A stretch of DNA of 64,000 nt, from contig CASIAN010000003.1 of assembly GCA_949372595.1 (NCBI GenBank), forward strand, positions 3,476 to 67,475. The letters run 5' to 3'. The position numbers and the translations under genes are program-made. This document shows, one piece after another, positions 18,184-27,215 of this stretch (position 1 is the first letter of the stretch; every line of letters starts with the position of its first letter). The stretch is from CPC320 sp002336405 (GTDB taxonomy: Bacteria; Pseudomonadota; Alphaproteobacteria; Rhodobacterales; Rhodobacteraceae). Under the pieces are notes generated by a model. The model saw only the letters and a program-made list of their open reading frames with translations. It had not been told where the DNA came from and did not search any database.

Positions 18184-19038
18184 TTAACTTAAAGTGAGCA
18201 TTTTTTTTACGTTTTCAGGGAGGCCTTTAATATCAATGGCTTTGGTTTGATGGACAATTGACAGCAAAGCAAAACTATTGTCGGGAAACCGCGCACCCAT
18301 AAGCAATCGATCATAGCTGGCTATTTGCAAACAGCCAGCTTGGTCCTGCGCTATTTGTGTTACGATATGGTCATATCGCAAACCATGGCTGACAAAAATA
18401 GTGTCAAAAGGTTGTCGCAAAAGTGAGGCAAACCCCCCTCCTCCTGGTAAATTAGACATAGAGCGTCCAACAGTACTGAGGGCCCATTCCTTACCAAACC
18501 ATTCCGAATACACCGAACGTTGCCCCACCTCGGTGCAAAGCCAATCCTTTTCATGCCGACGAAAAATCATTGTATAGGGTCGAATCTTTTCAAAGGCAGA
18601 GTGCTCAATCTGACCTTCTGCCAACGTCCAGCTTTGCAAAGCAGACTTCAGCAAATCAGATTTGCCTTTCCACACAGAGCTGATCGGGTGTTCCTGAAGA
18701 AAATAAAAATGATCCTCGATGTCTTTGCCTGCGATATGAATAGACGCCATTCTGTCATTATGGCTTAAAACATTACCAAGCCACGCCTCTCCAAAGGATA
18801 GGATTTCCTGCGCTCCTTGCAATGAGGCACGTCCTGCTGCAGTTAACCGGTACTGACGGTCCTCAATAGAAAATAATTTTTCGCCCCGAGCCTCTTCCAG
18901 TAAAAAAATATGACGCCGCACTGTCTGGCGCGTACTCCCCAGTTCCCGCACTGCTTTTGACAAATTCAATGTCCGCGCAAGCGTCGAAAATGAGCGTAAA
19001 AGTTCAAACAAGATTGACTGGCACTGGATCTTTTTCAT
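18184..19038 (-). CDS. LysR-like transcriptional regulator with atypical C-terminal part
   Basis: 284 residues from the ATG at 19038; a GTG 24 codons earlier (19110) is possible. The first 75 residues form a LysR-type winged helix: FELLRSFSTLARTLNLSKAVRELGSTRQTVRRHIFLLEE, then RLTAAGRASLQGAQEIL. The rest does not show the usual LysR effector-domain pattern and I cannot place it. It is followed by the GNAT-like gene, which it may control, and is divergent from an XRE regulator across about 220 bases. Confidence 0.65.
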   Translation of the reverse strand: MKKIQCQSILFELLRSFSTLARTLNLSKAVRELGSTRQTVRRHIFLLEEARGEKLFSIEDRQYRLTAAGRASLQGAQEILSFGEAWLGNVLSHNDRMASIHIAGKDIEDHFYFLQEHPISSVWKGKSDLLKSALQSWTLAEGQIEHSAFEKIRPYTMIFRRHEKDWLCTEVGQRSVYSEWFGKEWALSTVGRSMSNLPGGGGFASLLRQPFDTIFVSHGLRYDHIVTQIAQDQAGCLQIASYDRLLMGARFPDNSFALLSIVHQTKAIDIKGLPENVKKMLTLS

Positions 19039-19261
19039 GGTGATCAAACTTTTCCCTATTTGAAAAGAATTGGCACGTAACCCTCGCAAACTCGTATGCT
19101 GATAAGCCACAAATTATCAATATTGGTATAATCTTCGTGCCTATTGGTCAAAATATCATCTTAGCATGGATGATTATTAACTCATATGCAACTGTAAGTA
19201 ACTAATTGATCGATATTTGGAATCGGATATTCCCGTAAAAGTAGCAATTAAGGAATATTAT

Positions 19262-19630
19262 ATGTCTCATCCCGTCGATATTCATGTCGGACAACAATTA
19301 AAACGCATGCGGATCTTGCGAAACCTGACGCAGACAGACGTCGCGCAAGGTTTAAAAATTTCTTTCCAGCAGGTTCAAAAATACGAACTTGGCCGCAATA
19401 GAATCTCGGCGAGTCGCCTATTCGAATTGTCTCATATCCTGAATGTTCCACCCGCTTTTTTCTTTGAGGGACTGGAAGATCCACACGACGAAAGCGAGCG
19501 CGCTCTTGATGACGAAGCCACCAAAATTGCCTCGATGTTCACGCGCATTGAGGATGCCCGACTGCGCACCCAAATCCGGACATTTATAAATGAACTGGCC
19601 AGCACCGCGCCAAAAAAACGCTTTGAATAA
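19262..19630 (+). CDS. XRE-family transcriptional regulator
   Basis: 122 residues. A Cro/C1-type helix-turn-helix covers about residues 8-62: GQQLKRMRILRNLTQTDVAQGLKISFQQVQKYELGRNRISASRLFELS in consecutive helices. The C-terminal part is charged and probably serves dimerisation. The ATG at 19262 follows AAGGAA with good spacing; longer versions have no support. This short single-domain type is common in roseobacters. The target genes are unknown. Confidence 0.85.
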   Translation: MSHPVDIHVGQQLKRMRILRNLTQTDVAQGLKISFQQVQKYELGRNRISASRLFELSHILNVPPAFFFEGLEDPHDESERALDDEATKIASMFTRIEDARLRTQIRTFINELASTAPKKRFE

Positions 19631-19652
19631 CACCACACGCCCGCCTGAATGA

Positions 19653-20414
19653 TCAACCACCCAACCCACGGCGCATCAGATTTAAGCCAGCCACCAAAAG
19701 AATATATAGTGTCAACCTACGGAAAGTTGCCTGATTGATACGGTCCTGAAATTTATCACCGATCCAAAATCCCAAGAGGGTCGGTGCAACAAGCAAAACG
19801 GAAACAGTCAAAACCTGGCTATGCAGCACCCCCGAACCAAGATGTGCGGCTATCAAAGCAACAGCCCCCAGCCCGTATATTACGCCCTGTATCCGAATTT
19901 GTTCAGATTTAGCAGTTGCAATCGCGGTCAGATACACAACCGTTGGTGGCCCCCAAATACCTGAAATGCCACCAATCAGACCGGCGAACCCCCCAACTAA
20001 TATTTCCATTTCATAGCTGCGCTCAATCTTGAAAACATTGATTTTGATCAACTGCCAAAATGTAAAAAATGTGACTGGGAAACCAAGCAAAAGAAACAAT
20101 ACTTCAGGCGGCAGTAACAATACGAACTGGGCACTTACAATCAGGCAGACCCCTCCCGAAATCAAGAAAATGCGAAACTGCTTTACAGTTTTAAGTGCGG
20201 TGGCAAGACCGTGTCGCAATGCTTGAATTCCATTGGCAAAAAAAGAGGGGATAATCAAGGCGCCCAATGCGGTCTCAGGCGGCATCACCATGCTGAGACC
20301 GGAAATAAAGATCATCGGCAAAGCAAACCCAACCATGCCTTTGACAACTCCCGCTACCATAGCCACACAAAAAGCCGCGGCCCAGGTAGACAGATCCAGT
20401 TCAAGCAATATCAT
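19653..20414 (-). CDS. TauE/SafE-family membrane permease
   Basis: 253 residues with about eight hydrophobic segments. The N-terminal repeat VAGVVKGMVGFALPMIFISGL and the second repeat GGFAGLIGGISGIWGPPTVVYLTA are the paired glycine-rich motifs of the TauE/SafE family, which exports sulfite, sulfoacetate or related anions. The substrate is unknown. The start could be this ATG or a GTG at 20429. It is convergent with the XRE gene and divergent from the acyl-CoA dehydrogenase. Confidence 0.85.
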   Translation of the reverse strand: MILLELDLSTWAAAFCVAMVAGVVKGMVGFALPMIFISGLSMVMPPETALGALIIPSFFANGIQALRHGLATALKTVKQFRIFLISGGVCLIVSAQFVLLLPPEVLFLLLGFPVTFFTFWQLIKINVFKIERSYEMEILVGGFAGLIGGISGIWGPPTVVYLTAIATAKSEQIRIQGVIYGLGAVALIAAHLGSGVLHSQVLTVSVLLVAPTLLGFWIGDKFQDRINQATFRRLTLYILLVAGLNLMRRGLGG

Positions 20415-20560
20415 GGCTTCGGTTAACACAAACGATCACGGCTGGCTAAAAATTTCTCTTGCGCAACTTGTGCAATATAATTCCAGTATGTCTGGCATAT
20501 ATATTGCGCTGCAACTGCGAAGGGATTATAATGGTTTCGCTGGTAAAGGAGAGTTTAGAC

Positions 20561-22246
20561 ATGGCACATGATGGACAAGATGTTACTTTTGAGGACACAA
20601 CAATTCTCACTGATGCGCTGCAACTGTCGGCTGCAGCCTTGTCACCTTGTGTAACTCTTCTCGATTCTGCGACCGCATATGTCAGAACACTTGTCAGCCG
20701 AGACGGGCGGGTCTCAGCCAGATTGATTGAACAGCACCAAACCGCAACCCACGGGCTGGCTTGGCTGGCCACTTACGTCGAGGCTCTGCGCCAGATGCAC
20801 CGCTGGGCGCACACCCTGCAAACCGAAGGGAAATTCGGAGAGGTAGAGAAGCTGTTGCTGCAAATTGGCTTTGGTGAATATCTTGCGCAGATCCTTGGCG
20901 GCATTCCAATCAGCCAAAGTGAAATTTTACGACTGCAAGATATCGTTCCGTCGCAACAAGTTATCGACAAGATGCGAACGCCAGAAATTATAACCCTGAC
21001 CCGGTTGGGCAACTCGCAGACAGCACGAAGCCGGCTGGTCATTTTGATGCAGGAACAATCGGCCAATATCACCACCGGCGCCTGTGGTCTGGACGATGAG
21101 CTTGAGATGATTCGGGAACAGTTTTACCGCTATGCCGCCGAGCGGGTTGAGCCCTATGCCCATGAATGGCACCTCAAAGACGAATTGATCCCGATGGAGA
21201 TCATCGAAGATTTGGCTGAAATGGGCGTGTTTGGGCTAACCATTCCAGAAGAGTTTGGTGGGTTTGGCCTTTCAAAAGCCTCGATGGCCGTGGTATCCGA
21301 AGAACTGTCACGGGGCTATATCGGCGTGGGCTCACTGGCGACACGTTCCGAGATCGCCGCAGAGCTGATTATGTGTGGCGGCACCCAAGCACAAAAACAA
21401 GACTGGCTACCCAAACTGGCCAGCGCCGAGATTTTGCCAACGGCAGTTTTTACCGAACCTAATACCGGTTCAGATCTGGGCGCCTTGCGGACCCGCGCCA
21501 CCAAAGACGGTGATGACTACCGTATCACCGGAAACAAAACCTGGATCACCCACGCAGCGCGCACCCATGTCATGACCCTTTTGGCACGCACCAACCCCGA
21601 CAGCACCGATCATCGCGGCCTGTCGATGTTTCTGGCGGAAAAAACCCCTGGGACCGATGCAGCGCCCTTCCCCACCACCGGCATGACCGGGGGCGAAATA
21701 GAAGTGTTGGGATATCGCGGGATGAAAGAATATGAATTGGCCTTCGACAATTTCCACGTTAAAGGCGAAAACCTGCTTGGCGGCGAAGAGGGCAAAGGGT
21801 TCAAGCAACTGATGCAAACCTTCGAATCCGCGCGCATTCAAACCGCCGCCCGCGCCGTTGGCGTGGCCCAATGCGCGCTGGATCTCGGCATGCAGTACGC
21901 CAAAGACCGCAAACAATTTGGTAAATCCTTGATTGAATTTCCTCGGGTTTCGGGAAAACTGGCAATGATGGCGGTTGAAATCATGCTCACTCGGCAACTG
22001 ACTTATTTCAGCGCCTTTGAAAAAGACAACGACCGGCGCTGCGATATGGAGGCGGGCATGGCAAAACTTCTTGGCGCGCGGACTGCATGGTCGGCCGCCG
22101 ACAACAGCTTGCAAATTCATGGCGGCAATGGCTTTGCGTTGGAATATAAAATTAGCCGGGTGCTGTGTGATGCCCGCATTCTGAATATCTTTGAAGGCGC
22201 TGCCGAAATTCAGGCGCAGGTCATCGCGCGCCGTTTACTCGGATAG
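20561..22246 (+). CDS. mcd: Acyl-CoA dehydrogenase, probably (2S)-methylsuccinyl-CoA dehydrogenase
   Basis: 561 residues. The C-terminal about 390 residues are a full acyl-CoA dehydrogenase: FTEPNTGSDLGALRTRA, ITGNKTWITHA, DRKQFGKSLIEFPRV, and the final QIHGGNGFALEYKISRVLCDARILNIFEGAAEIQ, split across the FAD and tetramer contacts. An N-terminal extension of about 170 residues is the hallmark of methylsuccinyl-CoA dehydrogenase, which makes mesaconyl-CoA in the ethylmalonyl-CoA pathway. The start at 20561 is set by AAGGAGAG seven bases before it; 20531 is a weaker alternative. Electrons would go to the ETF encoded at 7-8.7 kb. The exact substrate rests on resemblance only. Confidence 0.75.
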   Translation: MAHDGQDVTFEDTTILTDALQLSAAALSPCVTLLDSATAYVRTLVSRDGRVSARLIEQHQTATHGLAWLATYVEALRQMHRWAHTLQTEGKFGEVEKLLLQIGFGEYLAQILGGIPISQSEILRLQDIVPSQQVIDKMRTPEIITLTRLGNSQTARSRLVILMQEQSANITTGACGLDDELEMIREQFYRYAAERVEPYAHEWHLKDELIPMEIIEDLAEMGVFGLTIPEEFGGFGLSKASMAVVSEELSRGYIGVGSLATRSEIAAELIMCGGTQAQKQDWLPKLASAEILPTAVFTEPNTGSDLGALRTRATKDGDDYRITGNKTWITHAARTHVMTLLARTNPDSTDHRGLSMFLAEKTPGTDAAPFPTTGMTGGEIEVLGYRGMKEYELAFDNFHVKGENLLGGEEGKGFKQLMQTFESARIQTAARAVGVAQCALDLGMQYAKDRKQFGKSLIEFPRVSGKLAMMAVEIMLTRQLTYFSAFEKDNDRRCDMEAGMAKLLGARTAWSAADNSLQIHGGNGFALEYKISRVLCDARILNIFEGAAEIQAQVIARRLLG

Positions 22247-22261
22247 AGGAGCACCCTGAAA

Positions 22262-23905
22262 TTACGGCAGGTTCAGCCGCGATGACAAGGCCCGTGGGTC
22301 GGTAATCAACTCGATAATTGCTGGCAGATTACTGGTGCGCGCGCGCTCAAAAGCGGCTGGAAACTCGTCGGTTTTGCGCACCACCTCGCCATGCCCGCCA
22401 TAACTTTGGGCGAGGGCTGCAAACTTGGGATTATGCATCACCGTCCCCGAAACCCGACCGGGGTAATGCTGTTCCTGATGCATGCGAATCGTGCCATAAA
22501 TGCCGTTGTTGGAAATGATCACTACGATATTTGCGCCATATTGCGCTGCGGTGCCAAATTCCTGCATGGTCATCTGGAAACACCCATCACCTGCAAAACA
22601 AATCACATCACGATTTCGATGAGCCAGTTTGGCCGCCACAGCCGCCGGCAAACCATACCCCATTGACCCGCTGGTGGGCGCAAGCTGACTGCCATAGGTT
22701 TTATAATCGAAATAGCGGTGAAGCCAGGCCGCATAATTGCCGGCACCATTGGTCACAATTGCGGTCTCTGGCAGAACTTGGTTCACATGGCCAATGATCT
22801 GCTCCATTTTGACATCACCCACGCTGTGTTGTGGCGCACCCCAGGCGCAATAGGCTTGGTGCAGACCCTGCCGCCAAGTGCTATCTCGCAGTGGGTCGTC
22901 GTCGGGTTCTAGCTCTGCCAGCGCGCGCGCCATATCAACCGGTGAACAGGCCACAGACTGATCTGCGTGATAGATACGGCCCAGTTCAGTGGCATCGGGG
23001 TAAACATGGATCAGCCGCTGTTTGGGCTTGGGGATGTCAAAAAGTCCATAGCCACCGCTGGTAATCTCGCCCAGACGGGTGCCCAGCGCCAGAATGACGT
23101 CAGCCTGTTTTACTTTATCCGCCAAAGCCGGGTTGATCCCAATACCGACATCGCCCGCGTAATGCGGATGGCGGTTGTCAAAATAATCCTGCCGCCGAAA
23201 CGCCGTCCCGACCGGCAACTCAAACCGGGTGGCAAACCTCGCCATATCTGCGGCAGCCTTCGCCGACCACACCCCTCCACCGACAATCACCAAGGGTCTC
23301 TCAGCGGCTTGTAGGCGCGCTGCAATCTTGATCGCGTCCGCACCGGATGCGGCCAGCGCCACCCCGTGAGCCTTGGGCGCGTCGCCACCCTCTGAAAAGG
23401 CCGAAAGCATATCTTCGGGCAAGGCCAGAACCACCGGTCCGGGCCGCCCCGACTGGGCGATATGAAACGCACGCGAGACATATTCGACTATCCGGTCTGT
23501 ACGATCAATTTGCGCCACCCATTTCGCTATGGACCCGAACATCTGTCCGTAATCAATCTCTTGAAACGCCTCACGGTCCTTTTGATCACTGGCTACCTGC
23601 CCAATGAACAAAATCATTGGTGTGCTGTCTTGGGAGGCCACATGCACCCCGGCCGAAGCATTCGTCGCCCCCGGACCGCGGGTCACAAAAGCGATGCCCG
23701 GCGCGCCGGTCAGTTTGCCATGCGCCTCGGCCATCATCGCAACCCCGCCTTCCTGACGACCGATTACTGTCTCGATGCCACTGTCATACAGCCCATCCAA
23801 CGCCGCTAGATAGCTTTCGCCGGGTACGCAAAATACCCGCTCCACGCCTTGGATTTTCAACTGGTCAATTAAAACCTGGCCGCCATGCCGCATCTGAGCC
23901 CCCAT
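22262..23905 (-). CDS. Thiamine-diphosphate-dependent enzyme of the acetolactate synthase family
   Basis: About 547 residues. The N-terminal domain has the catalytic Glu in GRQEGGVAMMAEA, preceded by FCVPGESYLAALDGL. RGPGATNASAGVHVASQDSTP and SGRPGPVVLALPEDML follow. The ThDP-binding domain has CFAGDGCFQMTMQEFGTA with the metal ligands, then NNGIYGTIRMHQEQHYPGR. It could be an acetolactate synthase-like or 2-oxo acid decarboxylase; no small regulatory subunit is near, which argues against the biosynthetic enzyme. The start at 23905 (or ATG 23893, which has a GGGGG upstream) is chosen by homology. It is convergent with the dehydrogenase, 15 bases apart. Confidence 0.85.
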   Translation of the reverse strand: MGAQMRHGGQVLIDQLKIQGVERVFCVPGESYLAALDGLYDSGIETVIGRQEGGVAMMAEAHGKLTGAPGIAFVTRGPGATNASAGVHVASQDSTPMILFIGQVASDQKDREAFQEIDYGQMFGSIAKWVAQIDRTDRIVEYVSRAFHIAQSGRPGPVVLALPEDMLSAFSEGGDAPKAHGVALAASGADAIKIAARLQAAERPLVIVGGGVWSAKAAADMARFATRFELPVGTAFRRQDYFDNRHPHYAGDVGIGINPALADKVKQADVILALGTRLGEITSGGYGLFDIPKPKQRLIHVYPDATELGRIYHADQSVACSPVDMARALAELEPDDDPLRDSTWRQGLHQAYCAWGAPQHSVGDVKMEQIIGHVNQVLPETAIVTNGAGNYAAWLHRYFDYKTYGSQLAPTSGSMGYGLPAAVAAKLAHRNRDVICFAGDGCFQMTMQEFGTAAQYGANIVVIISNNGIYGTIRMHQEQHYPGRVSGTVMHNPKFAALAQSYGGHGEVVRKTDEFPAAFERARTSNLPAIIELITDPRALSSRLNLP

Positions 23906-24036
23906 TAAAAGCAATGCCGCAATCCGGCCATATTGATTGCAAACATCGCATAATACCCGGGACAATGCCAATCCCAAGTGAAGGCCCTGCTCTGGTCTAA
24001 CTTGCGCAACAGACGCTTTATCCTTATGATAACGGG

Positions 24037-24537
24037 ATGCTTCAAAACTATATTTTTTTACTGCATTTTCTCGTTTTCTCAGCCTGCAGCAACACACAAA
24101 ATAATGTCCAAAACAAACTCGGCAGCAGCACTCAGAACAGCCTCACCACCAGTGAAAAGGTTAATCCAGACACCGCCTATCTGGGAAAATGGCAGCTTTT
24201 ACAATTGGACGGCGCACCATTTGTCGCAGTATCTTTATTGCCGAAAAAACAACCAAACAAACCTGCGGTGATACCTCCGGCCTCTGCTTCGATCCAGTTC
24301 AGCCCCGATGGTCAATTCAGCGCCACAGCTGGGTGCAACCGGTTGTTTGGCCGCCAAAAGCGGGTCTATCCAGATTTTAGGCTTGGCCCCATCGGGTCCA
24401 CCAGAATGGGATGCACCACTTCAGCCGAAAGGGTGTTTAGCGACGCTTTAGCGACAATGACCAACGCACGTCGGAAAGGTAAAAAGTTGATTTTGTCGAA
24501 TGATGCCGGACGAGAGATGCTGTTCAGCCGATATTGA
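24037..24537 (+). CDS. META-domain lipoprotein (HslJ-like)
   Basis: 166 residues. The signal peptide ends in the lipobox VFSAC (Cys about residue 17). The mature part has the META pattern: GKWQLLQLDG, then ASIQFSPDGQFSATAGCNRLFG, GPIGSTRMGCTTSAERVFSDAL and a final MLFSRY. META proteins such as HslJ are linked to stress tolerance at the cell envelope. The last 14 bases overlap the 3' end of recO, which is convergent. Confidence 0.88.
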   Translation: MLQNYIFLLHFLVFSACSNTQNNVQNKLGSSTQNSLTTSEKVNPDTAYLGKWQLLQLDGAPFVAVSLLPKKQPNKPAVIPPASASIQFSPDGQFSATAGCNRLFGRQKRVYPDFRLGPIGSTRMGCTTSAERVFSDALATMTNARRKGKKLILSNDAGREMLFSRY

Positions 24538-25258
24538 TACGCCGAGACAACTGGTTGAGAAATCGAGCCCGCGCCACTGGCACCGGTTTATGGAGCATAT
24601 CTTCAGCCAAGTGATGATGCAAAAAATGCCCGGTTGTGCCCAGCGCCAGCGCCACCTCGACGTCCGGTGCTTCACCGCGCCCCAACATACACGGCGGCAG
24701 CACCAGCAAACGACTGGCCCAATCACCTGCCCCAGACTTTGATACCGCACGGCCGCTGCGCGGTGATACATAGATCAAGTCGTGATCCGTCCCGGTGACC
24801 GCACAGCAGCTGAGATCAAGTCCAAAACCCAGAGTTTCGAGCAATTGCATTTCCCATTGAAGATAAGCCAAGGGCCACAGATCTGATTGACCAAGCAAAT
24901 CAAGTAATTGCGCGCTTCGGTGATAAAGGCTGTGATGGGTTTCACGCTCTGCCAAACAAAACGACAACAGGGCTGTGACCGCGTTCAGCCCGGCCAGTGC
25001 CAGCCGATCAGACATCGATTGTGCCGCCCGACTGCGGACAGGTTCAACCGTGAAACTGCCCATATGATCCTCTAGGCGCGCGCGCCAAGCGAGATCCAAC
25101 TGCGCTCCGGGTTGTAAAATGGGAGCAAGTTTACGCCCAGATCCGCCACGCACCACCCCAAGATGGCGGCCATATTCTGGGGTAAACACTTCTATGATCG
25201 CAGCACTTTCCCCATGCGGCCGCGCGCTCAGCAAAAAGCCTTGATCACGCCACTCCAT
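24524..25258 (-). CDS. recO: DNA repair protein RecO
   Basis: 244 residues. RecO anneals complementary strands and loads RecA with RecR. The start MEWRDQGFLLSARPHGESAAIIEVFTPE in short pieces gives the OB-fold; GRHLGVVRGG and LQPGAQLDLAWRARLEDHMG follow, and the C-terminal helical domain has a single cysteine region. It is the last gene of the minus-strand lepB-rnc-era-DUF1491-recO run and begins 8 bases after the DUF1491 gene. Confidence 0.94.
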   Translation of the reverse strand: MEWRDQGFLLSARPHGESAAIIEVFTPEYGRHLGVVRGGSGRKLAPILQPGAQLDLAWRARLEDHMGSFTVEPVRSRAAQSMSDRLALAGLNAVTALLSFCLAERETHHSLYHRSAQLLDLLGQSDLWPLAYLQWEMQLLETLGFGLDLSCCAVTGTDHDLIYVSPRSGRAVSKSGAGDWASRLLVLPPCMLGRGEAPDVEVALALGTTGHFLHHHLAEDMLHKPVPVARARFLNQLSRRINIG

Positions 25259-25266
25259 CCTCGCCC

Positions 25267-25599
25267 CTAATCTGCCAGTCCCGGCTCATCCAGCAAATGC
25301 CGGCCGCTTCGGTCTTCGACCTCGATGACCCAAAGATCAGGGTCAAACCCGCGCTGCTTCGAAACCGCCATGTCCACCTCAGCTTCAGCCCCCGCGGCAA
25401 AATCCACCCATTTGCGCGCGCCACTCATGATATCAAACGATCGTTGATAGGCCACTGCTTGGCCATCCAGAGTGTTCAGCTTAATCACAACCGCACCGGC
25501 GGTAAGATCGCCTTTTGCCACCACAAATGCAGGAATTTCCACCATCCGCAGTCGGTTTAAATAGGCGTGGACCCAGAATTCAGCAGTCAGGCGCACCAT
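25267..25599 (-). CDS. DUF1491 family protein
   Basis: 110 residues. The sequence matches the alphaproteobacterial DUF1491 pattern: RLTAEFWVHAYLNRL near the start, AVVIKLNTLDG, and FDPDLWVIEVEDRSGRHLLDEPGL at the end. The function is unknown. The start is a choice between ATG 25599 and GTG 25602. It lies between era and recO with short gaps, as is usual in this group. Confidence 0.85.
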   Translation of the reverse strand: MVRLTAEFWVHAYLNRLRMVEIPAFVVAKGDLTAGAVVIKLNTLDGQAVAYQRSFDIMSGARKWVDFAAGAEAEVDMAVSKQRGFDPDLWVIEVEDRSGRHLLDEPGLAD

Positions 25600-25629
25600 C
25601 ACAGATCACCGCCAGAAAAGCCCGTTGCA

Positions 25630-26535
25630 TCAGCCATTTCCATCCTTGAAGTCCAGCCCCATCTCAGTATAGCGCGCTGCCTCATCAAGCCATTTTTCAC
25701 GCACTTTGACCTTGCAAAACAGATGCACACGCCGGCCCATGAATTCCTCAAGCTCCTCGCGTGCAGCTTTCGATATTGCCTTGATGGTTTCACCACCATT
25801 GCCCAGCACGATGCCTTTGTGACCGTCGCGCACCACATAAATAATCTGATCAATTCGGGCAGAGCCGTCTTTGCGCTCCTGCCAGTCTTCAGTCTCGACC
25901 GTCATTTGATAGGGCAGTTCTTGGTGCAGCCGTAGGGTCAATTTTTCGCGTGTCATTTCTGCCGCAATCATCCGCAACGGCAGATCGGCAATCTGGTCTT
26001 CGGGATAGAGCCAGGGCCCCTCGGGCAAGCCCCCGGCCAGCCAACTGCGCAGCACCGGCACGCCATGGCCTTTTTCCGCCGACACCATAAAGGTCTCAAC
26101 AAACGGAAACCGGGCATTCAGAGTTTGGCTCAAACCAAGTAATGTCTCGGATTTGACCCGGTCAATCTTGTTGATCGCCAGCGCAATTGTGCGCCCTTGT
26201 GACATCTCAGTGAGCGTCTCAAGGATTTTCTCTACCCCCTCAGTCAGGCCACGATTGGCCTCAACCAGCAACACGATCATATCGGCGTCCAACGCACCGC
26301 TCCAAGCGGCGGCCACCATCGCGCGATCAAGCCGGCGGCGCGGCTTAAACAGACCCGGAGTATCAACAAAAACGATCTGGGTCTCGCCGTCAATCGCCAC
26401 ACCACGGATGCGGGCGCGGGTGGTTTGCACCTTGTGGGTCACAATCGACACCTTGGCGCCAACCATCTGGTTCAGCAATGTGGATTTGCCGGCGTTTGGC
26501 TCTCCGATTAATGCAACAAACCCTGCCCGTGTCAT
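25630..26535 (-). CDS. era: GTPase Era
   Basis: 301 residues. Era assists 30S ribosome assembly near the 3' end of 16S rRNA. The G1 motif GEPNAGKST is at residues 11-19, G3 is DTPGLFKPR, G4 is NKID and G5 is SAEKGHG. The C-terminal KH domain contains KGIVLGNGGETIKAISKAAREELEEFMG. Its start overlaps the rnc stop by 4 bases (ATGA), so the two are translationally coupled. Confidence 0.97.
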   Translation of the reverse strand: MTRAGFVALIGEPNAGKSTLLNQMVGAKVSIVTHKVQTTRARIRGVAIDGETQIVFVDTPGLFKPRRRLDRAMVAAAWSGALDADMIVLLVEANRGLTEGVEKILETLTEMSQGRTIALAINKIDRVKSETLLGLSQTLNARFPFVETFMVSAEKGHGVPVLRSWLAGGLPEGPWLYPEDQIADLPLRMIAAEMTREKLTLRLHQELPYQMTVETEDWQERKDGSARIDQIIYVVRDGHKGIVLGNGGETIKAISKAAREELEEFMGRRVHLFCKVKVREKWLDEAARYTEMGLDFKDGNG

Positions 26536-27215
26536 GTGGTCTCCAATTTTGTCAAAAGCTGCATGGCCGCATTTTGTTCGGCCTGGCGTTTTGATCCTGC
26601 GGTCGCATCTTGAGTAGCGCCGTTTTCAAGCTGCGCCGAAATTGTAAACAACGGCGCATGATCGGGACCAGAGCGGCCCACCACAACATAGCGCGGCGGT
26701 GGAAAGCCACGTGCCTGCGCCCATTCCTGCAAAGCAGTTTTCGCGTCGCGGGCATCTTCTTCCACCGAGGCGATATGATCAGACCAGATGCGCAAGACAA
26801 GCGCTTTTGCGACAGCGAACCCGCCATCAAGATATACCGCGGCAATCACCGCCTCTAGGGCATCGCCAAGAAGCGCCTGCTTGCGACGCCCACCCGACAT
26901 CATTTCAGACCGCCCCAATTTCAGAACCTTACCCAAATCCAGAGAGATCGCAATCTCAGCGCAAGTTTCCTTGCGCACCAAAGCGTTAAAACGCGGCGCC
27001 AGCTTGCCTTCGCTCGCGGAAGTGTCCTCGTCAAGCAGAGCCTCGGCCATCACCAGCCCCAGCACCCGGTCACCCAAAAACTCTAATCTCTGGTTGTCAG
27101 AACGCGTCACGGATGAGATTGACGCATGCGTGACCGCTTCACTCAGCAATTCTGGCCGTTTGAAATCATAGCCCAGCCGGCTTTGAAAAACCGCAAGGTC
27201 TCCGGACAGTTTCAA
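26532..27215 (-). CDS. rnc: Ribonuclease III
   Basis: 227 residues. It cuts double-stranded RNA, including rRNA precursors. The signature NQRLEFLGDRVLG carries the catalytic Glu45 and Asp49. The second acidic pair is in GDALEAVIAAVYLDGG. The double-stranded-RNA-binding domain ends the protein, with TQDATAGSKRQAEQNAAMQLL. It overlaps lepB and era by 4 bases on either side. Confidence 0.97.
   Translation of the reverse strand: MKLSGDLAVFQSRLGYDFKRPELLSEAVTHASISSVTRSDNQRLEFLGDRVLGLVMAEALLDEDTSASEGKLAPRFNALVRKETCAEIAISLDLGKVLKLGRSEMMSGGRRKQALLGDALEAVIAAVYLDGGFAVAKALVLRIWSDHIASVEEDARDAKTALQEWAQARGFPPPRYVVVGRSGPDHAPLFTISAQLENGATQDATAGSKRQAEQNAAMQLLTKLETT

Noticed and set aside
21470..22120. 216-residue minus-strand ORF inside the acyl-CoA dehydrogenase gene
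   Set aside because: Antisense to the most conserved FAD-binding part of the enzyme, with no start signal or domain.
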